NCBI RefSeq assembly: GCF_003589595.1
Contig: NW_020653409.1
Location: forward strand, 3,547,170 to 3,611,169
Reading direction: 5' to 3'
DNA length: 64,000 bases
Source of the DNA: Hyposmocoma kahamanoa
Taxonomy: Eukaryota; Arthropoda; Insecta; Lepidoptera; Cosmopterigidae
The notes under the pieces were generated by a model. The model was not told the DNA's origin, made no database searches, and saw nothing but the letters and a program-made list of their open reading frames with translations. This document shows positions 13,401-32,906 of this stretch, in pieces; position 1 is the stretch's first letter, and each line of letters starts with the position of its first letter. The position numbers and the translations under genes are program-made.

Positions 13401-16400
13401 AAATACTTTATGACATTTTTAAGTCTAATTTTCTTTTTTTTTTTACTTCTTCGCAAGTGTGATGAAAAACATTGTATACTTCTTGGACGGAACAGCAATA
13501 AAAAACGTTCTGGCCACTTTGTTCTTAATTGCCTACTTACCTTATAAGGGCGGCAAAGACAATGTAATCTTACGTTCGAACACAAACTGTAAAAAGTTCT
13601 TTAAAAATTGCTTTAAAATCATGTTTTCACTTCACATTTAAAATCACCGAAATGCGATCTGACAACTTCGTTGCAAACGGCAAAAAACAAATAGTATATA
13701 GAGTTTTGCTGTACAACTGTGTGTTAATTTGTATTTTGAAAGTTTTGAATCCATTAAGTATTTTTTACACTTAGCACAGCAAAATTTTTGGAGCCAAAAT
13801 TGCCGACGTTGTCACATCGTTTCGAAAGCCTTTCTGCACCTACAATGAATAAATAACTGTTAGCATGGTGTAATGCAGCGCGGCGGCGGGGGCGCGCAGA
13901 CGCGCGGGACGCGCGAGGGTGACGCCAGCCCCGGCGCCTCCGACGCTTCCGGCTCAGGTGACTCTGGATCAGGGTCCGAGGGTGATGAAGTGGAGTTCGT
14001 CCCTTCTTCATGGGACTGTTTAGCCGCCCCTTCTAAGTCTTCGCTGCGCAGTCTTGAGCAAGCACCACCCGTAAGTTTAATTCTATTTTTATATTTATAT
14101 TTAAATTGCAAGTCAAGTGTTCTTTCGAGGTTTCTTATACATTAGTGTTGAAATATTTATGTACGTAATCATCATCGTCAACTCATTACACGTCCCACTG
14201 CTGGCCGCGGGTCTCTTCTGAGGAGAAAGTTTTAGGACTTGCTACAAAAGAAAATTTAAATTTAAATTAAGGATACATACGCACATGTCAACTAACATAG
14301 TATTATCCCAAAATGGCTTTAATTTATATTAATATTACCTATTTAGTTAAGACATTTCCATGACGTCCTTGTTTCAACTTTTTTAAACCTAACAGCACTC
14401 GTGCTGGTTTCGTAGTTCAAAATAAATTAACAACAAAATTATAATCACGAACATTAACCTACAGGACAGCAAGAAGCGCGTAGTGTTCAAACGGCAGAAG
14501 TATCACTGCGTGTACGAGTATCCACGCGAAGTAGCCGACATCGACACGCACTCGCCCGCGTACCTGCCCGATCTTTCCACTTACTGCGGTAAATATACTA
14601 GTACAATAGACTCAATTTAGCGTTGTAAACTTGTTGTAGCATGTGTAAACTTTTAATTATTAATACAAATATTTAATATAATGTATTAATATTTTACAAA
14701 AAAACTTGTATATTATAAAGTTTATTATGTTTTGTACAATTTTGTTAGAAAAATTAGCTTTCATATTTTCATTTTTTTCGTTCCGCGGCAATGTAAATTG
14801 ACCCTTATCTATACCTCATACTACTTATGCTTATTATTATTGATATATACTTTATTGGACGTAAATAAAATACAACAACGACACAGAGCACCAAGGGCGC
14901 GTTCCCACTACGTTGTCACGTTTTATTATCGTTGGACGACTGTCGTGTCTAGCCTGTTCCCATATCACGTCTATCTGTCGTGGACTATTTTTTATCGTTG
15001 AACGACTGTCGTGACTAGCTGTTCCCACTAGATCGTGACGACAATTTATCGGTTCACGACTGCCTCCTTGTCGTTTGCACGACAGAATCGTTTATGCACT
15101 ACAGTCGCTTAAATGTTTTTTTGGAAGCTGGCGCTCGAAATGGATGAAGACGAAATTTTAATAATGTGTTACTTTTAAAAATGCGGAATAGGAAGCAAAC
15201 AAAGAAAAGAAAGTCTTGGGTACATCCAATGCTACTAAAAAGAATTCCATTAGGGTTATGTCAAACGGTATACGAAGTTGCTTTCTTTTCGATATTGTCA
15301 AAACCTGCTACGACCAGAGATGGGCAGTGGATTAAAACCCAATCAACCAGCCCGTATTTTCACCAGGGTTTTATCCGAAGCGCCGAGTTTTAACCCATTT
15401 CTGCCCAAAATCGTGGGCAGAAACGAAGAGTACAGAATTTGGTATAATTCCAACACTAACAACATAACATACAATAACTTGTAACAAATTTCTATATTTC
15501 TATTACACGAAGAATCTAAGAGGCATCTCCACATAATACCCACCACCTGTCAATCCTGTGGATTCTCAATGAAGATCGATTAAAGTGAATACGACCTAAC
15601 GATTTTTTGTATCTTTATTTATGAACTTTTCAAGCGAATCTATTCAATAGAAAGGTAAAGCGAAATGTCCTGATAATAACAACAAGCAAGCAACAAATAT
15701 TTTGTAATAATATGTATAATTAACAAAACGCCGGGTTAAAACCCGGGTGCTTGCCCATCTCTGGCTACGACCCGACGCTACTCACAATGCAAAGCGAGCA
15801 GAGGGCGCGGGGTACGAGAGGGGAGGGCAGGGAGCAGAATACGTGCGGACAGCGATAAATAAAGCGTGACGACAATAGGAGCTGCGACAATCTGTCGTCA
15901 CGTTTTTATCGTGACGTTGTTTTATCGTCTGATGACTGTCGTTCAAGCTGTTCCCACTGTGACGACAGTTTGTCGTTGTAACGATAAAAAATCGTGAACG
16001 ACAGTTAATCGTGTCGTGCTATATGTGAACAACTTCATTTAAATATACAAGCCACGACACTGTAAACTGCACGACAATCTGTCGTCACTGCATAGTGGGA
16101 ACGCGCCCTAATATAACTATATAATTTTAACATGCGTTCTTGTTAAGTAGCAATTTCTTTTAGGCAACCTTCAACGTGAAGAGTATCTTCTTACAGTAGT
16201 ATTTTAAATAAATGCATTCAACTTATAACAATATTTACTTATATGCTTTTGTAGAAAAATACAGGAAACCAAAAATACAGAAAATTATCTTAATTATGTA
16301 ATTCATTCTGACTGAATATGGCGCCAAATATTCACATTCAAATATTCAATAATTACCGACAGCTGTACTCATGTCTGAGAAAAACGTTAAACTATAAACA

Positions 16401-18509
16401 TCAAAAGTGTCTAGGATCAAGCACGTTTTTGCTAATTACGGAAAATCAGGGTTTTTAATGTTTGTTTAATATCAATGGATTTTTTGGTCAATTTAATTTT
16501 TAAATTGAAACTATAAAATTGACCATAAAAACCATCTGTGTTAAAAAAAGTAATTTAAAAAAACTGATTTATCAGTAATTGGCAAAAACGTGTTTGATCC
16601 CTAGACACTTTTTGTGTGTAACTAATGCTCATTGAATAATAAAATTTACTAGGCAGAGTCCAGATTTTTAAATGACAAATCCCTTTGTAAATTTTTTAAC
16701 TTTTTTATATTAATGACTAGGCAGCATGGTATGCTCGGGAAAAAAATATTTTGATTTTACTATTTTGAGATTTAGAGCGTCTTCAAATTAGACGAATTCT
16801 AGTCTGCTAAAGTGACGCAACCGTGGCGCTGCAACTACGCTTCTAAATATTGTATGAAAATTAGTACCTGGAACATTTCTACAAGCGTGTAATTAGAAGG
16901 CGCCCCTTCGCATTTTGCAATATTATTATCATGAAAATTGACACATAAAACACCACGTTTAAATTGCTGACTGATTAACTGGTATCGTACAAAACACAAT
17001 TATGTTACTTTCGCAACTGGTTACGAACCTCCGGTTTCGTACGCGGCCGAAGGGGACTGATTCACTTCATCGAGTATATGACCACAAATCATAGAGTATG
17101 TAACCAGAAATAGAGACGAAATGTCATTTTATATTTTATGTTTTATGCTGTTGAAGTGCGTGGGAGTAAATTTATAATATACCTTCAATATGTTTGTATG
17201 CCAAATGGTTGACTGGACACAGTGACTCCATACTATATTATATTTTGTAAATGTGAACTGTAATACAACCTGTTTTCACAAATAAATTAATTATGGTTAT
17301 GATATATGTTTCCCGAATAAACGCCACAATACACGGCCAGCATACAGTCATCATTCGAGGATAGCGTTATACAAGATGTTTGAAATATTAACTTAATGTT
17401 GCTGTATGTATAGTTTACATTAACAAAAACATCCATATTACAGACTGGGATCCAACGAGCGCCGAGGAAGCGGAATTAGGGTACGGACAGCTGTTCGGGG
17501 GACCCAGTCCACTTGATTTGTACCCCTTACGCGCTGGCATCGCTTTTGGAGCAGGTTTGTTGTAATAACGACTATTATACTTGTTTAATGGCTCGATTAC
17601 TCCGCCTTTATAAGTCGTATTTCTTGAGAATGTCAATGATGGACTTATCTAATTTTAACAGATTATGATGAAGACTTCTTCATATCATCATCGGCCCGCC
17701 CGTTTGAGAGCCTCGGCATCATGTCCACGACCAGCCAGTTCTTCCCCGGCAAACACATCAAACCATCGCTATTGGAGGGAGATATCGACACTGAGGAACA
17801 TTTCCCGCCTCCTCCTTCACCCCTCGCAACGCCCTCTGTGCCCTCCCTCACGCAAACCCGAACACCATCTCTGGACTTCACAACCCCAGATTCGGGCGTG
17901 GAAGACATAACACCCGGTTCAACGACAACAGAAGAAGATTTCAAAACAAAGAAGTTACCAGAAAGCGAGACTCAATGTTGGCGGGGAGTCGACAGCGGCA
18001 GTTCCAGTGAATCTGTAAGTCCCAGTTCACCAGGCGGAGAAGCGTTGGGTGGATTGCGGCATACTCGGGATAAACTGAAGCTGGATTTACCCCCGTCGCC
18101 ACATATTCCGTCACCAAGACACGCGCGAGTATTCAACTTTGTCCTGGATAAACCCCGCCGCCGCCACCCCGACATCCCTCTGGCGCCGCCTCCAACGACC
18201 CCGACTCCTCTAGTAATGACAGACGAAACCCCCGTGACCAACAACCTTCCACTACAGAAAGAGGCCGATGATATTCCCGTCCCCGAACCGACATTTTCAA
18301 CATTCGGCAAGAGTATCCTTAGAAACTCTGATCAAGAGCAAAAAATGATCCTCGATGAGGTGCAAGAAGGTACGGAGACTAAAGAGGAGGTTAAGGCGGT
18401 GGAAACTGTCAAGGGGGAGGGTACTGTCCTCGACAGCGGTGACGAGGATTCCGGTATCGAAAGCAGCTCCAAGGCTACTTTGGAACGGAAAACGCCCAAT
18501 GTTTCGTAA
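1..18509 (+). CDS. LMTK/AATYK-like kinase, C-terminal tail (3' part of gene)
   Basis: Multi-exon gene entering from the left edge. Exons: 1-1405, 1721-1871, 2633-2834, 2993-5598, 6499-6674, probable 10247-10297, 13879-14070, 14465-14588, 17444-17554, 17662-18509 (TAA). Every junction has AG/GT and the phases match (0, 1, 2, 1, 0, 0, 0, 1, 1), giving about 1,954 open codons. The protein is acidic, rich in Ser, Thr, Pro and Asn, and seems disordered; no globular domain is visible. Near the end is KKRVVF, an RVxF protein phosphatase 1 docking site, followed after seven residues by VY, then DYDEDFF and a run of prolines. Vertebrate LMTK2 and LMTK3 (membrane Ser/Thr kinases with long tails that bind PP1) have the same order: LRSL, KK-x-V-x-F, an acidic-aromatic patch and prolines. 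The kinase domain would lie upstream, outside the window, so the name rests on the tail alone. It could instead be another PP1-binding scaffold. Confidence 0.65.
1721..1871 (+). CDS. LMTK-like gene, exon B
   Basis: Acceptor attaccag at 1713-1720, donor gtgagt at 1872. Phase 0 in, phase 1 out. It encodes VASIEPAEDPEWSELPPPPE followed by VVSYCGAPGALSPIAEE and a short tail. A proline run and acidic flanks fit the disordered tail of the neighbouring exons. Confidence 0.8.
2172..2515 (+). repeat. Possible dispersed repeat inside the exon B-C intron
   Basis: A GC- and C/G-run-rich block (about 2370-2515) with an open frame, in the 761-bp intron between exons B and C. The frame begins at TTG, shows no splice continuity with the gene, and its base composition differs sharply from the AT-rich flanks. 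It looks like part of a transposon or SINE rather than an exon. No second copy was found in the window, so the class is unknown. Confidence 0.3.
2633..2834 (+). CDS. LMTK-like gene, exon C
   Basis: Acceptor cattacag ending at 2632, donor gtgagt at 2835. The T left over from exon B plus GG makes Trp, then NPSTRTDSSESYPEPCNNST and a Pro/Asp-rich stretch ending near IQKDIPSSKE. Phase 1 in, phase 2 out. Confidence 0.8.
2993..5598 (+). CDS. LMTK-like gene, exon D (large exon, internal repeats)
   Basis: A 2.6-kb exon after acceptor ttcttag; the first A completes Glu split from exon C, and the frame runs through an internal ATG at 3000 to donor gtgagt at 5599 (phase 1 out). It encodes about 870 acidic residues. 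A 21-residue motif, SSGDFxxFE[SN]SVxxxxQDLSS, occurs twice (4317-4379 and 4635-4697), within two longer diverged units about 106 codons apart. Each unit begins with a TP-x2-[ST]D-[FL]-E stretch. Large undivided exons coding for disordered tail are also typical of vertebrate LMTKs. Confidence 0.85.
6499..6674 (+). CDS. LMTK-like gene, exon E
   Basis: Acceptor tttctag ending at 6498, donor gttagt at 6675. G from exon D plus GT makes Gly, then PGSEIMSTSFTQDSPTDPNS and a DSDSDSQTSNSSSGEFIWK end. Phase 1 in, phase 0 out. The Ser/Asp cluster resembles casein kinase 2 sites. Confidence 0.8.
6902..6976. repeat. 75-bp hairpin in LMTK-like intron
   Basis: Arms of about 28 nt at 6902-6929 and 6948-6976 are near-perfect reverse complements (ctgccctc at one end, gagggcag at the other) around an 18-nt loop. 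It may be a very short MITE or a foldback that could form a stem-loop in the pre-mRNA. Confidence 0.7.
8076..8207. repeat. Inverted-repeat element with 22-bp perfect arms
   Basis: atttccggaaatggttttac plus TG at 8076-8097 is repeated exactly as its reverse complement at 8186-8207. The 88-bp middle contains short repeats of attactga. No clear target duplication. It is probably a small MITE. Confidence 0.65.
9590..9650 (+). mobile_element. LINE 3'-end remnant
   Basis: Contains gcaatggacgttttccggct followed by gatatgatgatcatgatgaa. This resembles the 3' end of common lepidopteran LINEs (cagcagtgga, then a gat/atg-rich tail). Short, with no coding part left. Confidence 0.4.
10247..10297 (+). CDS. 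LMTK-like gene, probable 51-bp microexon
   Basis: A 17-codon open segment, DGEGHETAVVPTTHFDH, after the TG-rich acceptor tgttgtgtggtag (ends 10246) and before donor gtaagt (10298). Both edges are phase 0, as needed to sit between exon E (ends phase 0) and exon F (starts phase 0). It is GC-rich inside a 7.2-kb AT-rich intron. These points make it likely to be real, either constitutive or a cassette exon; there is no RNA evidence here. Confidence 0.6.
10510..11010. repeat. tRNA-like SINE cluster with flanking direct repeat
   Basis: At about 10605-10700 a minus-strand tRNA-like head is followed by the tail ctaagtgtatttttgtatta (read on minus). At about 10925-11010 a plus-strand copy has ggttcgaatccggcggaatc, a tRNA box B. 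A segment of about 60 bp (aattgatattcaattattta) is present at 10535-10575 and again at 10880-10925. Probably two SINE copies with duplicated flanks. Confidence 0.5.
11035..11370. repeat. Dispersed repeat with cgatgcaa motifs
   Basis: Two segments (11040-11155 and 11240-11370) rich in agcgatgcaa and gcggtgcaatcgcgcgtttc. Related sequence recurs at 38905-39050, sharing aatgattgaacata and gcgcgtttc. Unclassified, no open frame. Confidence 0.45.
12427..12778 (-). mobile_element. Harbinger-type MITE, copy 1 (GGGC family, 352 bp)
   Basis: Flanked by TTA on both sides (12424-12426 and 12779-12781). Ends are gggcccatttattcgac and (reverse complement) gcgcccattcacaag. A second copy in the opposite orientation lies at 58004-58353 with a similar GC-rich middle. 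TTA duplication and GC-rich ends fit PIF/Harbinger-derived MITEs. It sits in the LMTK-like intron before exon F. Confidence 0.7.
12779..13863. other. Intron sequence before exon F, unclassified repeats
   Basis: 12890-13340 has moderately GC-rich blocks (for example gcaaagccggcaggaatctg) that look like part of a transposon, but neither ends nor family could be set. 13455-13590 shares tataagggcgg and catcacactt-like words in inverted orientation with 12265-12340. No exon supported. Confidence 0.3.
13879..14070 (+). CDS. LMTK-like gene, exon F
   Basis: Acceptor gtaatgcag ends at 13878; donor gtaagt at 14071. Phase 0 on both sides. It encodes RGGGGAQTRGTREGDASPGA, then Ser/Gly/Asp-rich sequence with GSGDSGSGSEGDEVEF, and ends LRSLEQAPP. 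An alternative acceptor, gttag at 13859-13863, would add five residues in frame. GC content is much higher than the flanks. Confidence 0.8.
14465..14588 (+). CDS. LMTK-like gene, exon G (PP1 docking motif)
   Basis: Acceptor cctacag, donor gtaaat. Phase 0 in, phase 1 out. It encodes DSKKRVVFKRQKYHCVYEYP, then REVADIDTHSPAYLPDLSTY and Cys. RVVF (14477-14488) followed after seven residues by VY (14510-14515) fits the RVxF plus phi-phi docking pattern used by PP1-binding proteins. Confidence 0.85.
14895..16108 (+). mobile_element. PIF/Harbinger-derived element, split by a hAT MITE
   Basis: Ends gggcgcgttcccacta (14895) and tagtgggaacgcgccc (to 16108) are perfect inverted repeats, flanked by CAA and TAA, a likely degenerate 3-bp target duplication. 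The body has many gtcgt/acgac subterminal motifs on both sides. A short open stretch (about 15139-15270, broken by a stop) encodes MDEDEILI then KKRKSWVHPMLLKR, like the N-terminal part of Harbinger (HARBI1-like) transposases. The element is dead: only this fragment remains and a 449-bp hAT MITE interrupts it. Confidence 0.7.
15315..15763 (+). mobile_element. hAT-type MITE (449 bp)
   Basis: Terminal inverted repeat cagagatgggca at the left and its exact complement at the right end. Flanked by a perfect 8-bp duplication, gctacgac (15307-15314 and 15764-15771). Eight-bp duplications and CAGAGATG-like ends are characteristic of hAT elements. It is inserted inside the Harbinger-derived element, so it is younger than that insertion. 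Confidence 0.85.
16112..17443. other. AT-rich intron between exons G and H
   Basis: Nothing coding seen. A segment at 17070-17133 (gagtatgtaaccagaaatag, gacgaaatgtcatttta) recurs at 8496-8540 and may be a small dispersed repeat. Confidence 0.4.
17444..17554 (+). CDS. LMTK-like gene, exon H
   Basis: Acceptor atattacag, donor gtttgt. Phase 1 on both sides; G plus AC gives Asp. It encodes DWDPTSAEEAELGYGQLFGG, then PSPLDLYPLRAGIAFGA. Confidence 0.85.
17662..18509 (+). CDS. LMTK-like gene, terminal exon I
   Basis: Acceptor ttttaacag ends at 17661; G from exon H plus AT makes Asp, then YDEDFFISSSARPFESLG. It runs through HFPPPPSP, many SP/TP sites (candidate proline-directed kinase sites) and a C-terminal DSGDEDSGIESSS region, to TAA at 18507-18509. 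The order acidic-aromatic patch, serines, prolines parallels the end of vertebrate LMTK2. Confidence 0.85.
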
Positions 18510-21264
18510 TTAGTGCAAATGTTAGAAGTAGCTTTGTTATTGTATGAGTAGATCCTATATTCCCTCACCACTTATCTGCTGTTCAGAAAGTACATTTTAT
18601 TGATGGGTGTAATATATGACACATAAAGATATCTATAAAATGCTTGCGTTTTATACGTGTAGTAAAGTTCAGGACAAGTGGTGAGAAAAGTGACTGTCCA
18701 AAACGGTCCTCTGGTACGTAGAATTCATTTTACCGCGTACGTTAAAGCCGGGGGAACAATAGGCAAGAACGTTTTAAAATATTTTAATCCTCATTGTTAG
18801 GCTTAATAAGCTTAGAACGTGCAATAACTTGCCTGTTATTCCGACCGCTTAAATAATGCCATTAAGTACTAAATAAGATAGTATTACCAAACTTGTTACT
18901 ATTATACTGTGTTGCTTATTCGAAATGAAGGAATTGTCGTCCGTTATTATAAAAATGTTCCGAGTAATAGTAACATATCGGATATTGTATAATTTTCTTT
19001 TCATTCAAAACGAGCTGCATATATTTCTCATTAAATTTTGTAAAATTACTCAATGTACTCTCTCAATTTCAAGAGAGAAAAGTCCCTTCTATGGAACTTA
19101 CACAGGCTGATTATTATCTCTATAATGATAAAAAAATCCACTTTTCGGGTAAGAAACTACAAACCTGAACACAACTAAGGTACAAAATAATCATAAAGCA
19201 GTATAAATAATCGCTTTTCAATCTCTATTCGATGGTCGATTCTGAGCGTCTCGATGAAAGTAACTTGATCGCTGTTTTTACTGTTTAATACAATTCTTTG
19301 ACTGTCGAACAGAAAATAATAAAGTAGACTATGACCACTATATCACAAAACCAATGTGATAATGGTGTAAGGAAAAAAATATCATCAAAAGCTTTTTAGT
19401 ACAGAAAATGATAGGCCAATGTGGCAGACTATGCACGAAACCATTATAGGAGACACATGCTCAGCTGTAAGACGTATTAAGGGTTGTTCGAACATTTTTG
19501 TCAAATCACATCAAGCAAAATCGATCACTTTGAAGAATTAATTAAGTGCGAATTAATTAATTAAGTATATACGCCTTACAATGCCGCGATATTCAACTTA
19601 ATGTAATAAAGTTATAGAAGAGGTAGTTTTCCCTTCCAATACATTAGATTAGCGCATCAAAATTCGACGACCTTGGTTGCTCAACGGTTTGCACTGTCAA
19701 CGCTGATGAAGAAGTCCCAGATTCGATTCCGGGTAGAATCAATTTGAGAAATGAACCTTTGTAAATTGGTTTTGCTCTGGGTGTTCTAGGTAGTGCCCCT
19801 GTGAGTGAATTACTATCCCCTGGAACTTAGACTACAGGGAAATCCCTAGTTTGAGACCGGACAGTTGCTGTTGTTTGGCTTATTATTATTAAAATCGACC
19901 GTAATAATGAGTGAATTAAGTACAGAAACGGGTAATCAAAACATGTCAAATTAGTTCCTTATAGCGCACCAGAATCGACCACAATGGAGAATGAATTAAG
20001 TGCTATATAAGTTTTACAATCCCGCGTTATTCAGCCTAATTTTGCTACGTAATAAACTAATATAATTATCGTAAATGGCCTATCCAAATTCGTAATGTGC
20101 CCATTGTAATTGCTAGTTTTGTCATACGTAAAGTTTTAACTCTCTCATACGATGTAGATGATTATTGATTAGAGTATATTATAAGGTCTCATACATGTTT
20201 ATAGATAGAAATGTATTGGTATATATTTAGTCTTGAAAGCGTAACGTAGTAGGGGAAAAAATGTCGATGTAACGGGATTATGTCGTATTGGAATTCCCGT
20301 ACTGAGGATCCTTGTATTTACGATCCCACTGATAATTAATTAAGGAATTAAAACTTGTATGAGACCGTATCGCATTAAATTATGTTGACGTTACATCTAC
20401 GCACAAGTGAATACGCATTCTTCCATCTATTAACAGCCTCAATGGATATTTAAAATTCGTATTTCGGTCTAAAACACGAGGTTAAAGCCAATTCTTAGGT
20501 AAGTAAAAGTTTATATTAGATAAGCGTAGTTCTTAGATGTAATCAGTCGTGGCGATAGATCGACATCGCGTACCGTACACTCTGCAACAGAGGTTTTACA
20601 CGCCACTTTTATTTCGCATCGGAACTGATTCTCATTTTCTTTTTTACTTGTTTAAAGATATTGACTGTTGCCGGGTGTACCCCATGAAGAGTGCCACTAA
20701 AATTATGTCATCATACAATACGTCCAAGTGTGAACCTGATGTGCAATTCTTCTCATTTCCATATCATCGCGTTTTAGTTGTTTAATTACTGCTGTAAATA
20801 TAATTTAATGTTATCGAAGAAAAATTTTGAATATGAAAATTTATTGATTGTATTAATTGTACTACGTGTTTATTGTTCTGATCTTTCTTTATATGGTTTT
20901 AGATTTTTTTTGTTAATGTACAGTTGTAAATACGCGGTAGGTGTTCATTTTGTTAACATACCGGGAGAGGGCGGATATTATTCGGCTAGGTTTTGTGTTG
21001 CTATCAATGATTTTTGTACAATTTTAAGTTTGCGAAATCTCGCCTACCATATGAATTAGTATACTTTACTCTTATACACAGAAAAATGAGGAATTACTCG
21101 AATGAATTGTCCATTATTATAGTATTTATTGTTTGTAAGCTGTTATTGGTTTGTATGAGGTGTCGGCAGTATTGTGAATGTGAACGCATTGGAAGTCTTT
21201 TCATATTGCGACTTTGTCGAGTCTTTTAAAAGTATTTCTATGAAACAAAAAAATAATTAATAAA
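18510..21264 (+). other. 3' UTR/flank of LMTK-like gene
   Basis: AT-rich, non-coding. Possible poly(A) signals AATAAA at about 19318, 19607 and 20049, and the last at 21259-21264. Without RNA data the true 3' end is unknown. A SINE-like repeat lies at about 19655-19890. Confidence 0.4.
19655..19890 (+). mobile_element. tRNA-derived SINE (type 2)
   Basis: tRNA-like head with cagattcgattccgggtaga (box B), then ggtgttctaggtagtgcccc, tgagtgaatt and agtttgagacc. The same order occurs at 24633-24835, 60130-60262 and, reversed, at 54668-54845. Confidence 0.6.
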
Positions 21265-21294
21265 ACTCGTGAAATAATGAAACTTGTTTTTATT
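21259..21294. promoter_or_regulatory. Opposed candidate poly(A) signals
   Basis: AATAAA on plus (21259-21264) could end the LMTK-like transcript. AATAAA on minus (plus-strand tttatt, 21289-21294) could end WDR13. They are 24 bases apart, so the two 3' ends may overlap. Confidence 0.35.
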
Positions 21295-22270
21295 TTCATA
21301 TTACTCTTTGCATATAAATTATAACTTATATTCCAGAATTGCACAAAACATATCATCGTTATATCAAAATTGTCTGGAATTTATATTAGATCTGCACCCA
21401 GAAAAAGTCGTTAATTAGTCGGTTCCAGTCGCAAAATTTTATAAAGAAATAAAAAGAAATTGTATTGGATTACCAATTATTTTCATTGATACGTACATTT
21501 GCGTAGAAAAATGTATATCTATACTCCATCCAACCATTTATTTAGTAGTAGTAAAATTTTCGTCCTCTGGCTTTCAATTTTTCTCCATTTATTTAACTTT
21601 TGCTACCTCGAATTCTAATCAATTAGTGATGTCCTAATGCGTTTCCGATTACATTTTTTTGTAACAATCGATTTTGCCGATCAATGAGTTCTATTCACAT
21701 GCAAAATAGATAAACATACATTTGGGATGAATGTTCGCTTTTTGAAACCTAAGTAGGATAGTATGGCTTAGTCAATGTTGACAAAATTTTACTTAGTTAT
21801 TATGTATACGTCTTAATTAGGAGTGACACGATATATATGCGTCCCTTATTCCAGCGTAATCATGGTCGAATTTTAAAAATTTGATTAGTCAGACAAAAGT
21901 CTCCATTTAGTCTGTTCTAGTCGCAAAAAATTTCGATTTAGTCGGTCCACCGTTTAAAAGTTATAAGGGTGATTTACTGTCTACACTTAAATAAGCTTAT
22001 TTTTCAATCTCGAGAACCACAGCTGCTAACTGATTGACCAGTAAAAGTCGTGAGTTAGTCGATTTTAGTAGCAAATTTTGCACGCTGGGAAAGGTTCGCA
22101 ATTTGTATGGACAAAATACGGTCGTAATTCCTCGCCTTTGGCGGGACACAGCCGTGTCCCCCGATGTTGGCAAATATATCCCAAACTGGCTCACAATGTT
22201 CGATAGTGTCTACGCGCTCTATTACAGCACGTCTCCTTTAACTGTCTATTCTCTTGTTAGGAAGGAATGG

Positions 22271-32244
<9,974 letters not shown>

Positions 32245-32387
32245 CTGCAATATTATTCATACAATGTAATGAATGTGCTAAAATATTTCCCACGATATAA
32301 ATTTAACTTTGAATTTAGAATAGAAGCTCGTATAACGTAATTATGGATTATATAAATGCGTAATTCATATTTTGATTATTAAAAAAA

Positions 32388-32397
32388 NNNNNNNNNN
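32388..32397. other. Assembly gap (10 N)
   Basis: Ten Ns, usually an arbitrary-length scaffold join. It lies just upstream of the first WDR13 exon found. Confidence 0.98.
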
Positions 32398-32906
32398 TTA
32401 GTTCGCATTTGGCGTCCATCTTATCTACTGGAAAGGGAGGACAAGGTAGATGACTAACCATGCACATCTAAATAATGCCTATTCATTCTCGCCTTGCAAA
32501 GCACTCACACTTCGCGCCTGAAATAACAACTTTGCAGCCTTGCATAACAAATAACTATTTCATTGTTAGGCTTTTACATTAATTCAATATTTTTCAGATG
32601 AGCCAACTGCCAGTCCTGATTTCGGAGGCGCCGCTGCTACAAGCGCCTCTTTGCTATCAACTATTGTGTGCGCCCCCAATAGCGCCCCTTCCAGCATGCG
32701 CGCCGCGCGAAACGCCACCACCAACGTATGCCGTCTATCCTGTGCCCTTTGAAAGTGAGCGCAAGTTAGCCGTTTGCCATATAAATGAGGAAGCGTAACG
32801 CTTCGTGCGTATACTCGGAATACCCACCACATAGGGATGGAACCCCACTGAACGTCTAGTTCGCCAGTGTTGAAAAGGTGAAGGTAGAATTAAATCATGC
32901 AATTCC
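32398..32906. other. Unresolved sequence between gap and LINE
   Basis: Contains short open stretches on both strands (32594-32798). No match to the missing WDR13 N-terminus was recognised. It could be transposon-derived. Confidence 0.3.

Noticed and set aside
15166..15393. 75-codon ORF as a host gene
   Set aside because: It lies inside the Harbinger-derived element and resembles a transposase fragment; its end reads into the hAT MITE.
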